Positions 25,193 through 34,258 of a stretch of 64,000 nt of DNA are shown piece by piece. The DNA lies in the NCBI GenBank assembly GCA_947628695.1, contig CANRAV010000003.1:57655-121654 (forward strand), read 5' to 3'. The stretch comes from an uncultured Clostridia bacterium (GTDB lineage Bacteria; Bacillota; Clostridia; Oscillospirales; CAG-382). Under the pieces are notes generated by a model, which had not been told where the DNA came from, searched no databases, and was given only the letters and a program-made list of their open reading frames with translations. Both the position numbers and the translations under genes were made by a program. The first letter of the stretch is position 1. Every line of letters begins with the position of its first letter.

Positions 25193-25219
25193 TTGACTTT
25201 TCCGTCGATTTGGTATAAT
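25193..25219 (+). promoter_or_regulatory. promoter of the zinc-ribbon/DMT/SGNH operon
   Basis: TTGACT (25193-25198) and TATAAT (25214-25219) with a short 15-base spacer. Initiation near 25226 makes the ATG at 25271 the first usable start of the following gene. Confidence 0.55.
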
Positions 25220-25270
25220 GTTAAGTTAGGCACGGTTGTGCCGAATGCAGATGGAAGGGTGCGCTTTTTT

Positions 25271-25693
25271 ATGGGATTTTTCAGGCGTTTATCGTACAGG
25301 ATGGCGGCGTTTATGCAAGGCAGGTACGGCTATGACGAGCTTTGCCTGCTTCTGTCCGTCATGGCGGTCGTGTTCTTTGCGCTTTCGCTGTTTGTACCGC
25401 CGCATTGGCTGTTTTACCTTATCGCCTTCGTCTTTCTGGCTTTGTCCTGGTTCAGAAGCCTCTCCAAAAATATAGCAAGGCGCCAAAAAGAGCGGTACTC
25501 GTTCCTAAAGATAAAGAACAAAATATTCGGCTTCTTCAGGCGCATTAAAAACCGCTTCCGCGACCGGAAGACGCACAAATATTACAAATGCCCGCACTGC
25601 AAGGTGACCGTACGCGTAAAGAAGCCGCCGAAGGGTCGCGTTATCAGCATAACCTGCCCGAAGTGCGCCCGTCCTTTCGACAAGAAGACATAA
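25271..25693 (+). CDS. membrane protein with C-terminal zinc ribbon
   Basis: A 140-residue protein starting at the ATG at 25271 (MGFFRRLSYRM); upstream in-frame codons overlap the promoter. Two membrane spans occupy about residues 28-70, then a basic linker (KIKNKIFGFFRRIKNRF). The C-terminal zinc ribbon has CPHC and CPKC pairs about 25 residues apart. Similar short zinc-ribbon membrane proteins are widespread in Clostridia and have no established function. It begins a three-gene unit with the DMT transporter and SGNH hydrolase. Confidence 0.7.
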   Translation: MGFFRRLSYRMAAFMQGRYGYDELCLLLSVMAVVFFALSLFVPPHWLFYLIAFVFLALSWFRSLSKNIARRQKERYSFLKIKNKIFGFFRRIKNRFRDRKTHKYYKCPHCKVTVRVKKPPKGRVISITCPKCARPFDKKT

Positions 25694-25707
25694 GGGGAGA
25701 AGGCTTT

Positions 25708-26571
25708 ATGTGGCTTGCGGCTGCGCTGCTTTCGGCGCTTTTTGCGGGGCTGACGACTGTACTTGCGAAATGCGGGATAAAGAAGACGGATTCCGACGTG
25801 GCGACGGCGATACGCACCGGCGCTGTTCTGCTTCTTGCCTGGGCTGTGGCCTTTGCGGCCGGCTCCGCGGGCGACGCTTTGCACATCAGTGGCAGGTCGC
25901 TTCTGTTCCTGACGCTGTCGGGGCTTGCGACGGGCGCTTCCTGGATCTGCTACTTCAAGGCGCTGTCTGTGGGCGAGGTGAACAAGGTCGCCGCCGTTGA
26001 CAAGTCAAGCACCGTGCTTACGATGCTTGCTGCCATACTCATCTTCAAAGAGTACAACCACCTTGCCGTAAAGCTTGTCTGCACCGCCGCAGTTGCGGCC
26101 GGTGTGTGCCTTATGGCAGAGAGGAAGCCCGCCTTAAAGGAGGGCGGCAGAAGCTGGTTTGTCTACGCCGCGCTTTCCGCCGTGTTTGCGGCGCTGACCT
26201 CGATACTTGCGAAGGTCGGCATAAGCGACGTGGAGTCGAACCTTGCCACGGCCATACGCACGGGGGTTGTGTTCCTTTTGGCCTGGGGTATTGTCTTCGC
26301 CAAGGGGAAGCAGAAGCAGGCGCGGCAGGTGGACAGAAAAGAGCTTGTGTTTATCCTGCTTTCCGGCGCTGCGACGGGGGCGTCCTGGCTTTGCTACTAC
26401 TACGCGGTGAAGCACGGCGTGCTTAGCGTGGTGACACCCATTGACAAGCTCAGCATCGTCGTGACGGTGACATTTTCCTACTTTGCTTTTAAAGAAAGGC
26501 TAAGTGCAAGGGCGCTTTTGGGGCTGCTGCTTATGGCCGGCGGCGCCGTTGCCATGGCCGTTTTTGCATGA
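25708..26571 (+). CDS. DMT superfamily (EamA) transporter
   Basis: A 287-residue inner-membrane protein with ten predicted spans made of two homologous EamA halves. Each half begins with an ALFAGLTTVLAKCGIKK-like or ALTSILAKVGISD segment, followed by ATAIRTG and ATGASWxCYY. These repeats show the internal duplication. EamA proteins export or exchange small metabolites, amino acids or nucleotides; the substrate cannot be told. The ATG at 25708 follows GGGGAGAAGGC. Confidence 0.85.
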   Translation: MWLAAALLSALFAGLTTVLAKCGIKKTDSDVATAIRTGAVLLLAWAVAFAAGSAGDALHISGRSLLFLTLSGLATGASWICYFKALSVGEVNKVAAVDKSSTVLTMLAAILIFKEYNHLAVKLVCTAAVAAGVCLMAERKPALKEGGRSWFVYAALSAVFAALTSILAKVGISDVESNLATAIRTGVVFLLAWGIVFAKGKQKQARQVDRKELVFILLSGAATGASWLCYYYAVKHGVLSVVTPIDKLSIVVTVTFSYFAFKERLSARALLGLLLMAGGAVAMAVFA

Positions 26572-26587
26572 GAACCGGGGGGTATAT

Positions 26588-27217
26588 ATGAAAAAAGTAC
26601 TGCTTTTGGGAGACTCTATACGGCAGGGCTACGACGTCGCCGTCAAGCGCGCGCTGCAGGGGGAGGCGGAGGTGTTCTTCCCGAAGGAGAACTGCCGCTT
26701 TGCGGCCTATGTGCTTCGATACCTTTACGACTGGAAGAACGCGCTTGGCGGTGCACACATCGACGTAGTGCACTGGAACGCGGGGCTTTGGGACTGCCTG
26801 CGGCTGTACGGCGAGGAGCCGCAGACGCCGATACCGGTCTACGTCTACTACCTCGACCGCGTATGCGAACGTTTGAAAAAGCTTTTCTCCGGTGCGCATT
26901 TCATCTTTGCGACCTCCACGCGTGTGCAAAGCGAGCGCATGGACGCGGACTTTAAGCGCTATAACGAGGAGATAGAGGCCTACAACGCGGCTGCGGTGGA
27001 AGCGGTGACAAAGCACGGCATGGAGATTGACGACCTGTACGCGCTGTCTGCGGCGCTGCCGGAGGAGGCGCACTCCGACCCCGTGCACTACTATACGGAG
27101 GTCGGCACGGAGGCGTTTGCAAACCGCGTCCTGGCCTGCCTTGCGCCGCACCTGGGGCTTGGGGAGCCGCCGATCTACGTCGGCGGAGTTTACGAAGACG
27201 ACCCCGTCGGCATGTAA
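26588..27217 (+). CDS. SGNH/GDSL-family hydrolase
   Basis: A 209-residue cytoplasmic-looking protein with no signal peptide. Block I is LLLGDSIRQGY with Ser10 as nucleophile. The Asn/Gly positions are in the VHWNAGLWD block and the Asp-His pair in SDPVHYYTEVG near residue 174. The family hydrolyses esters, often sugar acetyl or acyl groups. It is the last gene of the three-gene unit. The ATG at 26588 follows GGGGGGTATAT. Confidence 0.8.
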   Translation: MKKVLLLGDSIRQGYDVAVKRALQGEAEVFFPKENCRFAAYVLRYLYDWKNALGGAHIDVVHWNAGLWDCLRLYGEEPQTPIPVYVYYLDRVCERLKKLFSGAHFIFATSTRVQSERMDADFKRYNEEIEAYNAAAVEAVTKHGMEIDDLYALSAALPEEAHSDPVHYYTEVGTEAFANRVLACLAPHLGLGEPPIYVGGVYEDDPVGM

Positions 27218-27236
27218 GGATTCTGCAAAACGAAAA

Positions 27237-27269
27237 AGCGGAGGCAACCCGTTAAGGGAAGCCTCCGCT
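27237..27269. terminator. bidirectional terminator between the SGNH gene and the pilus island
   Basis: The stem AGCGGAGGC / GCCTCCGCT is followed by GCATTTTTT on the plus strand and by TTTTTCG on the minus strand. Confidence 0.75.
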
Positions 27270-27289
27270 GCATTTTTTGTTTATTCTTC

Positions 27290-27922
27290 TTATTCTTCGT
27301 CTGCACTGCAGCGCACAGTCACGCGCGCAACGCCGCTTGTGGTACAGGTGAAAAGGGTCAAATCCCAGCCGCCGCTTATCATCTCTTCAACCGCACCGCC
27401 GTCCAGGCTTTCAACCTGTTTTACGGTGTAGCGGAACACGCTGCCCTCCATATCGGTGAAGCGCACCGCGTCCCCCGGCTGCAGATTTTTAAGCCGCCCG
27501 AAGTGGGAGGTGTAGTTGTGCCCGCAAATGACAAGGTCGCCGCTGTACACCGTGCCCCTGTACCTGCAGGGCGCCACCTTCATGCGGACATAGTCCCACC
27601 GATCCATGACCGGAAGCGTCAGCCCCAGCGCGGGTATCTCCAGCTTGCCAATATACCTGTAGCCCTCGATCTCCGCCGTCGGCATCTCCCCGTCCGGGTC
27701 GGCCGAAGGCGTGTCCACATCCGGCAGCGAAGCATCCGTCACCGCCGACGAGACCTCGTCCACGCTTTCCGGTATTATGGGGTCAAGCTTTTCGAGGATC
27801 TCATGCACGGACTCCTCCGCGCGGTCGTCGTCCCAAAAATTGTATATCAGAAGGCCGCCTGCGGACGCGATAAGCAGGCACCCGATGACGATAAGCAAAA
27901 CGCTTAAGGTCTTTTTAGTCAT
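27290..27922 (-). CDS. sortase, probable pilus-anchoring (class B/D-like)
   Basis: About 210 residues: an N-terminal membrane span (VLLIVIGCLLIASAGGLLIY), an acidic linker and a sortase domain. The catalytic His is in GHNYTSHFG (about residue 135), the Cys in TLFTCTT (about 191) and the Arg in ARVTVRC. It lacks the N-terminal lid and C-terminal span of the two class C enzymes upstream. It may therefore anchor finished pili to the wall rather than polymerise them; this is inference. The start overlaps the end of the accessory pilin gene, giving coupled translation. Confidence 0.85.
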   Translation of the reverse strand: MTKKTLSVLLIVIGCLLIASAGGLLIYNFWDDDRAEESVHEILEKLDPIIPESVDEVSSAVTDASLPDVDTPSADPDGEMPTAEIEGYRYIGKLEIPALGLTLPVMDRWDYVRMKVAPCRYRGTVYSGDLVICGHNYTSHFGRLKNLQPGDAVRFTDMEGSVFRYTVKQVESLDGGAVEEMISGGWDLTLFTCTTSGVARVTVRCSADEE

Positions 27923-28997
27923 CACTCTGTTCCTTCTTGCGGAAACGAAGCACTATTCCCGCGCACAGGAGCGCAAAGCCCGCCAAAAGCAGCACCGGAA
28001 CAGGCCACCACAGCATGCCCGTCTGCGGAAGATCCTCGTCATCCGGTTTGCTTGAGTCGTCCGGTTGGCTCGAATCGTCGTAGCTGACGCCGCTGCTTTC
28101 GTCGTCGGAGCTTTCAATGAATTCCGAGCTGTCGGACTCGTCCGGTTCGCTTGTTTCCTCGGAGCTGTCGTCACCGCTTGAATCCTCGGAGGACGAAATC
28201 TCCTCGCCGTAGGTGTTTGTCAGCGTGAAGCGCGCACCCTCCTGGTCAAACTCAACCGTATAGCCGTCCGGGACCGTCTCCTCCACGACAAGCCAGTCGT
28301 GGTTTTCCGCAAGACCTTCCCAGTCGTGGCTCCACCCCGTGGCGGGGGAAAGTGTCTGCTCGTCGTAAACCTCGCCGTCGCAGAGAAGCTGAACCGTTAT
28401 CTCCGACGGGCGCAGGTCTTCAAAACCGCTGTCTGCCCAAATTTTCTCAACATGCCTCTTAAGAGGGCTGCCGGTTATGGTGCGAATTTCGTACTTAGGC
28501 TCCACCACAACCCGAAATTCAATTCCGCCGTCCGGGCTGTCGTTATACGGAACGGAAACAAGCATCGGCTGCGGGATATAAAACGTGTCGTCAACAGTGA
28601 ACGACTCACCAATCAAAAGGAACAAGCCCGGCGTAAGGTCGTAAAAGTTCAAGCTGCCGGAGGAATCGGTGCTGCCGGAGGCGTCCGAAGGCAAATCATC
28701 ACGCAGTACGTAAGCCGCAAGCGTAAGCGCTGCCCTCCTCCATTCGTCACTGCCCGCGTCAAGCGGCGGGAGAACGGAATAATCGTCAAAAGCGCCCGCG
28801 CGCGTAATGACGGCGCCGGCTGCATCAAGCTCCGCAACGTTGTAAAGCGAGAACTCCGCCCCTTCGATGGGCGCGCCGCCATGCCTAAAGAGAATAGTTA
28901 TAGAGCCGGTACTGTCTGCCGCCGTCGCCGCCATCGGAAAACAAACCGAAAGCAGAAAGACGACAGACAAAACTATGGGAAAGATACGTTTTTTCAA
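27915..28997 (-). CDS. LPXTG accessory (minor/tip) pilin with Cna_B domain
   Basis: About 360 residues. The signal peptide ends near MAATAA. Pilin-like domains follow, with a Cna_B-type C-terminal fold (VEKIWAD...RPSEITVQLL pattern, ending FTLTNTYG). Next comes a Ser/Asp/Glu-rich stalk and a sorting signal LPQTG with a hydrophobic span and RKKEQ tail. I prefer the TTG at 28997: AAGGAG lies ten bases upstream and gives MKKRIFPIVL. A GTG at 29006 is only one base from that signal. Position between sortase genes supports a pilus subunit. Confidence 0.85.
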   Translation of the reverse strand: MKKRIFPIVLSVVFLLSVCFPMAATAADSTGSITILFRHGGAPIEGAEFSLYNVAELDAAGAVITRAGAFDDYSVLPPLDAGSDEWRRAALTLAAYVLRDDLPSDASGSTDSSGSLNFYDLTPGLFLLIGESFTVDDTFYIPQPMLVSVPYNDSPDGGIEFRVVVEPKYEIRTITGSPLKRHVEKIWADSGFEDLRPSEITVQLLCDGEVYDEQTLSPATGWSHDWEGLAENHDWLVVEETVPDGYTVEFDQEGARFTLTNTYGEEISSSEDSSGDDSSEETSEPDESDSSEFIESSDDESSGVSYDDSSQPDDSSKPDDEDLPQTGMLWWPVPVLLLAGFALLCAGIVLRFRKKEQSDD

Positions 28998-29011
28998 ATC
29001 ACGCACGCTCC

Positions 29012-29905
29012 TTATTTAATGCGTTTACCGCGCCGTTTGATGCTGAAAACAGCCTCTGCCGCGGCCGAGATGAAAATCACCGCTGCTATAATTGTCAACG
29101 GGACCGTAAGCTGCCCGGCATCCCAGGCAGGCGGCCCTGCCGGCTCGTCAAGGGCAGGCTCACCGTCGGGTGTTTCCCCCTCCGGAACCTCTATCCTGTG
29201 GCCGGTGACAACAAGCCTATGTGTGTTTACGCTGTACGGGGTGCAGGTCATAACCGTGCAAAGCTCCCTGCCCTCGTCAATATGCAAATCCTTCAGGTCG
29301 TCGGGAAGAACCTTTGATATCTCGTCCACCTGATAGACGAAATTCTTGTTTAAAACGTGTATAATGAACGTGTCGCCGACGACAAGCTGGTCAACATCCG
29401 TGAAAAGCCTTGCCGACGGAAGCCCCGAATGCCCGGAGACAACCGCGTGCACGCTTTCGCCGTCTATGGGGAAGGACGAGCCCTCCACATGGCCTATCGC
29501 GCTTTGCAGGACGTCGTTGCTTGTGCCGTGGAAGATGGGAAGGTAAACATTTATCTTCCTTATTTCTATATATCCGATAAACCCGGTGCCGAGAAGGTCA
29601 AGCTGGCTTTCGTAATCCTGCTTTGCTTCCTCGGTCAGCGCGCCCATGTACGGCGCCCTGCGGAAAAGCCGCTCGTTATAATCGCGCGCGGACTGCATCA
29701 TTGCGTCAAAATCCACGCCCTCGGCCTCCTCGGTAAGGCGCTGATACGTTTCGATTATCTCGCGGTTGCGGTGGGTGTTGACATAGTCCGCAATTGCGGG
29801 ATACAAAAGCATGACCACGCCGACAACGAAGAACACAGCGGAAACAAGTATCGATGCCAAGCGCTTCTTTTTGCTTTGTTTTTCTGCGTATCCGCGCTTC
29901 TTCAT
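29012..29905 (-). CDS. class C (pilin-polymerising) sortase
   Basis: A 297-residue class C sortase: an N-terminal span (ILVSAVFFVVGVVMLLYPAIADYVN), a lid region, the catalytic domain with VSGHSGLPSARLF, TVMTCTPYSVNTHRLVVTGHR (catalytic Cys and Arg within) and a C-terminal span. It joins pilin subunits through isopeptide bonds. The start overlaps the other class C sortase gene (ATGA). Two class C enzymes in one island often serve different subunits. Confidence 0.92.
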   Translation of the reverse strand: MKKRGYAEKQSKKKRLASILVSAVFFVVGVVMLLYPAIADYVNTHRNREIIETYQRLTEEAEGVDFDAMMQSARDYNERLFRRAPYMGALTEEAKQDYESQLDLLGTGFIGYIEIRKINVYLPIFHGTSNDVLQSAIGHVEGSSFPIDGESVHAVVSGHSGLPSARLFTDVDQLVVGDTFIIHVLNKNFVYQVDEISKVLPDDLKDLHIDEGRELCTVMTCTPYSVNTHRLVVTGHRIEVPEGETPDGEPALDEPAGPPAWDAGQLTVPLTIIAAVIFISAAAEAVFSIKRRGKRIK

Positions 29906-30786
29906 CTCTTTTTGCCCTTTCGCTTAAGCAGCAGGACTACCGCTGAAATGAGGACTGCAAGAGACAAGACGGCGGAAATAACCGCAACCCACGGGAAGCC
30001 CTTCTCTTCCTTTGCCGGTGATATAGTCGGCGTGCTCGGTGCGTCGGGCGTGTCACTGTCCTCCGCCGCGTAAACGCGCCGCCCGGTCACAAGAAGGCGG
30101 TGGGTGTTGACCCCGTAGGGAGTGCAGGTCATAAGAGTGCAGATGTCCGCCTCGGGGTCTATATACTGCTTCTCTGCCTCCTCCGGGAGGACGACAACGG
30201 AAGCTTCAACGCGGTAGACAAGCACCTCGCCCAGTACGTGCAGGGTGAAGGTGTCGCCCTCCGCAAGCCGGTCTATGTTTGTAAAAAGCTTGGTGGACGG
30301 AAGCCCGGAATGCCCGGACAAAAGCGTGTGCACGCCCTTTCCGCCAACCGGAAGCGACGACCCCTCCAAATGGCCGACGCCGCTTTGAAGCGTGTCCTCT
30401 TCCGTGCCGTGATAAATGGGCAGGTCTATGCCGAGCGACGCTATCTCCAGGTGACCCATAACGCCCGTGCCGTTTATGTCAAGCAGCGCGTTGTAGCGCG
30501 GCCTGTCCGCCTCGGCAAGCTTCGACATGCTGCTTCCTGCCGCAAGCAGCTCTTCGTTCCAGCTCCTTGCGGCCGCAAGCATCTCAAGACGGGTGTCGTC
30601 GTCAAGCTTTGCAACCTCTTTGTCGTAGTCTTCTACAACCTGTCTGTAGTTCAACGAGTTTATATAATCCGCCACTGTGGGGTACAGCAGCAGGGAAAGT
30701 CCTATAATAACGACAGCCGAAGCTATGATGATTTTGAGTGCATAGTGCCTGCCCGGCGCCTTTGCCTTTTTCTCTCCGTCTTTCAT
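29902..30786 (-). CDS. class C (pilin-polymerising) sortase, second copy
   Basis: A 294-residue paralogue of the downstream sortase, with the same architecture: N-terminal span with LLLYPTVADYINSLNYRQV, catalytic His in LSGHSGLPSTKLF, Cys and Arg in LMTCTPYGVNTHRLLVTG, and a C-terminal span followed by KRKGKKR. It lies 66 bases after the major pilin gene. The start ATG is preceded by GGGAGAGCC. The two enzymes probably arose by duplication. Confidence 0.92.
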   Translation of the reverse strand: MKDGEKKAKAPGRHYALKIIIASAVVIIGLSLLLYPTVADYINSLNYRQVVEDYDKEVAKLDDDTRLEMLAAARSWNEELLAAGSSMSKLAEADRPRYNALLDINGTGVMGHLEIASLGIDLPIYHGTEEDTLQSGVGHLEGSSLPVGGKGVHTLLSGHSGLPSTKLFTNIDRLAEGDTFTLHVLGEVLVYRVEASVVVLPEEAEKQYIDPEADICTLMTCTPYGVNTHRLLVTGRRVYAAEDSDTPDAPSTPTISPAKEEKGFPWVAVISAVLSLAVLISAVVLLLKRKGKKR

Positions 30787-30852
30787 AAGGCTCTCCCTGC
30801 CGCCGTATCCGCGATGGGATACGGCGGACGAAACTTTAAAACTTTTTAAAGC

Positions 30853-32766
30853 TTATGCGTTTTCCTTCTGAGCGGCGTTCTTGCGCTTAATGCCCGTAGC
30901 TACGAGATAAGCAGCTGCCAAAACTATGAGAAGGCCGCCGGCTATGTAGAATATCGTGGTACCGATACCGCCGGTGAACGGGAGCAGCGGAGCCTTCTGG
31001 TTCTCAAGGTCATCGGGAAGCAAACCGCTGGTGAATCTTGCGGTGTTGTGCTCGTTGTCGTAGACTATTGCGTCTTCACCTACGTGCTGGTAGGTAACAG
31101 ACTTCAAAGCACCGGAAGTCGCATCGATATCAGCCGTGATGGTGAATACGAACGGATCCATGGTGTTGTAATCCGCAGGAGTTTTAACCTCGGTGAGGGT
31201 GTAGGTGCCCTCGTCAAGACCGGTTACGTCCGGGATCTTACCGTCTGCGCCTGACGTAAGCAGATAATTTGCCTTGTCGGTTTCGGTTGCATCCTCATAA
31301 GAAGTTTCTGTCCAACCGGTAAGACGTCTGCCGGTAACATTACCTTCTGCGCCGGTAACATTTTCGAACTGAGCATACTTACCGTCAGTCGCTCTTGTAA
31401 GAACGAACTCTGCGCCGGAAAGGCCTTCATGTGTGTCCTTGTCAACCTTGGTAAGGTCAAGACCGAAGGTGTAAACGTGAACTTCTACGTCGTGAGTCCT
31501 GCCCTTGTCTGCGGTGCTGGGGTCATTGGAGTAAACGATGTGAACATCGTTGGGGTTGCCGGTGGAACCGATAATTGCGTCCTTGTCAACTCTTGCAGAG
31601 TAGTAAACATAGATCGTATCGTCTGCCGTAACCGTAAGCTCTGTTGCTTCGGGAGCAGTAACAGTCAGAGGCTGACGAAGGTCTGTGAAAGTAATGGTAA
31701 TAGTAGTGCCCTTGGGACCCTCTGTTCCCGCTTCTGCTGTATTAATAGTATACTCGGATGCATCTATCGTATACTCAACTCCACCGCGGAGCAGCTTAAG
31801 TACGGGAGCCGGATCTGCGGACAGATAGGTCAACCCGGCAGAAAGAGTATCTACAAACTCGAAATAATAGGTGTCGAAATCTGCGATATTCTTTGCAGGT
31901 TTACCGGAAAGCTTAAAATTAACAACATCGTTTATGCCGGCAACGTCGCCCTCGGTGCCGTGATTGCCGTTGACAATGTCCTTGTCAACTTCCGGTATAG
32001 ACGCCTTCATGTATATATCCTGACCGCCGAGAACCGCGAGGATATATTCGGAAACAGCGTCGTCATTGTTCTTGCCGCCTTCAGGATCGCCAACCGTGGC
32101 ATTCTCAACTACAAGATAGTAGCCTGCGCCAACAGCGTTTACATCGATCTTCGAAACGTCTTTTGCATGATCGCCTTTGTCGACTGTTGCGGTAGAGTCA
32201 GTGCCGTCGCCTGTAAGGTAACCGCCTGTTACGATGAACTTGCTGAACTTCTGAAGGAAAGCGTTGTCGGTATTTGCTTCAAGAATGTAAGCGAGCTCGG
32301 AAGCGGCCTTCGGATTGCCTGCGCTGCCGTTTATCCCTGCGAAAATGTTTGCGCCTTCCTTAAAGAAAGGAGCATAGTCCGGGTTTGAACCGTTCTCTGC
32401 GAATGTAAGTGCCTGCAAAGCTTTTATAAGACTTTCGCCGCTTGCAGCGGTGATGTCTGCGCCCCAGGTTATATTGGCGAGAGAATAAGAACCTGTCCAT
32501 TCCTCAGCGCCCCAAGGGTTAGGATCAACGCTTGTGCCGGGTTCAACGCTCTCGTCGGGCTGAGCGTTAACTTTGCCGGCAAACAGCTGATAAGCGGTGA
32601 ACTGACCGTCTGCCATCGCAGGAAGGCCTGTGTTGTTGTGGATGGTAATGGTGAGGGGGTCTTTGACGGGTTCCACAGCCATTGCCGGTACTGCCAGGGC
32701 AAGGGTGAGTATCGCAGCAAGCGCGACTACAGCCAGCCGAAGCAGTGTCTTACGTTGTGTTTTCAT
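30853..32766 (-). CDS. LPXTG-anchored major pilin, SpaH/EbpB-like
   Basis: A 637-residue shaft pilin. The start ATG at 32766 (MKTQRKTLLRL) follows AAAGGAAG; an earlier in-frame start lacks such a site. The signal peptide ends AMA. Several Ig-like pilin domains follow, with an E-box YTLTEVKTPADYN (about residue 560) and a Lys-containing VYTFGLDLTKVDKDT strand typical of Spa-type pilins. The sorting signal is LPFTG plus a hydrophobic span and KRKN tail. It is first in the island, upstream of both class C sortases. Confidence 0.92.
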   Translation of the reverse strand: MKTQRKTLLRLAVVALAAILTLALAVPAMAVEPVKDPLTITIHNNTGLPAMADGQFTAYQLFAGKVNAQPDESVEPGTSVDPNPWGAEEWTGSYSLANITWGADITAASGESLIKALQALTFAENGSNPDYAPFFKEGANIFAGINGSAGNPKAASELAYILEANTDNAFLQKFSKFIVTGGYLTGDGTDSTATVDKGDHAKDVSKIDVNAVGAGYYLVVENATVGDPEGGKNNDDAVSEYILAVLGGQDIYMKASIPEVDKDIVNGNHGTEGDVAGINDVVNFKLSGKPAKNIADFDTYYFEFVDTLSAGLTYLSADPAPVLKLLRGGVEYTIDASEYTINTAEAGTEGPKGTTITITFTDLRQPLTVTAPEATELTVTADDTIYVYYSARVDKDAIIGSTGNPNDVHIVYSNDPSTADKGRTHDVEVHVYTFGLDLTKVDKDTHEGLSGAEFVLTRATDGKYAQFENVTGAEGNVTGRRLTGWTETSYEDATETDKANYLLTSGADGKIPDVTGLDEGTYTLTEVKTPADYNTMDPFVFTITADIDATSGALKSVTYQHVGEDAIVYDNEHNTARFTSGLLPDDLENQKAPLLPFTGGIGTTIFYIAGGLLIVLAAAYLVATGIKRKNAAQKENA

Positions 32767-32874
32767 GCTTTTTTCTTCCTTTCTGTGGTTAGAAAATATG
32801 TTTTTTATTTTTTTGCACATTTATGTCATCGGCCGCGCGCCCTGCGCCCCGCCGTTTTTGCCGCAAGCCCCCGC

Positions 32875-33648
32875 TTAACGCGCCGGCTGCGTACCGACCG
32901 CTGTGCGGGTTATGCTTATATTTTCTTTATTATTTTCCTTGCCGTTCTCTTCGGCAACGCTCTTCATCTCTTCCGCAAAGACCTTTGAAGCAAGCTTTTC
33001 ACGCTCCTTCGCCTTGTCCGACCCTATGGAAGGCACAAGCTCCTTAAGCGCGCCCAAAACCCGACGGAAGCCAAACTCCGAAGCAGAAGCGCAGTCCTCC
33101 TTCAAGCCGGAGCAGACCGGGTAAGAGGAGACAAGCAGCGTCTCTACAAAAAACGACATCAAAGCCGAAGTGTCAATGTCCGGGTAGAAGCCCTGTATCT
33201 TGTCCGCAAGCGGTCTCCATATCGCCCTGTTTTCCTCAACCGCGCGCGCGTTGAAGCCGGAAGAGACGAGGAAGCGCACCATAAGGCAGCCTTCGTCGCC
33301 ATGCGCAGTTATCCAGGTCCAAAGCGAATGCCAGAAGAAGCGAAGGCGATACTCGAAGGGCAAGGAAAACTCCATAAGTACGCCGCTCCTGCGGCGAACC
33401 TCGTCATAAAGGCGACCCATAGAGCGCAAAAACGCCTTCAAAAGCAGCTCGTCCTTGCCGCCGAAATAGCGATAGATCACCGCGTCCGACATAGCCGGCG
33501 AGACCGCCGAGGCAATAGCCCTTGTCGACGCGTTCTCCAGCCCCTCGGCCGCAACGACCTTGACCGCGGCGTCCATAAGCAGCGTTTGCTGATCTACGCC
33601 CTCTGTATGCCTTTGTGTGTAATTCCTTCTCCTTTTGCTTCTTTCCAT
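32875..33648 (-). CDS. TetR-family regulator
   Basis: A 257-residue protein starting at the ATG at 33648 (MERSKRRRNY), preceded by GGAAGG. The N-terminal TetR HTH covers about residues 20-70 (LMDAAVKVVAAEGLENASTRAIA, with YRYFGGKDELL). The C-terminal ligand domain is of no recognised subtype and the last ~50 residues are Glu/Lys-rich. It is just upstream of and co-directional with the pilus island. It could control pilus expression, though no operator was identified. Confidence 0.85.
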   Translation of the reverse strand: MERSKRRRNYTQRHTEGVDQQTLLMDAAVKVVAAEGLENASTRAIASAVSPAMSDAVIYRYFGGKDELLLKAFLRSMGRLYDEVRRRSGVLMEFSLPFEYRLRFFWHSLWTWITAHGDEGCLMVRFLVSSGFNARAVEENRAIWRPLADKIQGFYPDIDTSALMSFFVETLLVSSYPVCSGLKEDCASASEFGFRRVLGALKELVPSIGSDKAKEREKLASKVFAEEMKSVAEENGKENNKENISITRTAVGTQPAR

Positions 33649-33797
33649 AAAATCCTTCCGTTCCTCCGAACCGCGAAGGAAAGGCATTTGCCGAAAGTTG
33701 CCGGATAAACCGAATATCGCCGAAAAGGCGTTCGCCGACGCTTTTTCGTTTGAAGTTTACCGCCATTTTCTTAGAATAACCTTTTCTACAATGATAG

Positions 33798-33826
33798 ATT
33801 GTACCACTTCGCAGCGAATTTTGCAA
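33798..33826 (-). promoter_or_regulatory. sigma-A promoter of the TetR gene
   Basis: On the minus strand, TTGCAA (33821-33826) and TACAAT (33798-33803) are spaced 17 bases apart. Confidence 0.65.
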
Positions 33827-34000
33827 TAGTTTTCAGTAAAAAAGTTGTCTACCCCCCCCGAAAATATTTACCAAATTTACGTTCCTCGGCGAAGTGGAGA
33901 TGTATGATTTGTACAAATTTTCCGCAATTTGTAGGCGTTCGCCTACAAATGCCGCCCAGACCGAACACAAAATGTTGTGTCCATGGGGTGTTTTGTGCGT

Positions 34001-34258
34001 TTATCTGCCGTTTTTCCGAAATAGGCTTTCGCCTTTTCGGCTTATTTTCTTGACGACCGTCAAAATGTTCTTCCCTCCCTTGTACTCGTAGGATACGTCG
34101 TCCATTGTGCTTTTGACCGCGAAGACGCCCGGCCCGCCTATCTGCCGCTCGTCGGCGGAAAGGGTGGTGTCCGGGTCGGCGTTTGACAGCGGGGCGTGCG
34201 ACCGGCAGGCGCGGTTTTTCACAGTGACAGAGGTTTTCAGCACACGGCAAACCTGCAT
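34001..34258 (-). CDS. possible small gene or gene remnant, unknown
   Basis: An 85-codon open frame with codon use like its neighbours. The C-terminal half (VFAVKSTMDDVSYEYKGGKN, then a Lys-rich end) reads like a folded protein. The N-terminal half is Cys/Arg-rich and there is no convincing ribosome-binding site. It may be the tail of a decayed gene. Not recognised. Confidence 0.25.
   Translation of the reverse strand: MQVCRVLKTSVTVKNRACRSHAPLSNADPDTTLSADERQIGGPGVFAVKSTMDDVSYEYKGGKNILTVVKKISRKGESLFRKNGR

Noticed and set aside
25193..25270. Upstream extension of the zinc-ribbon membrane protein
   Set aside because: It coincides with the promoter and predicted transcription start, so it cannot be translated from that promoter.
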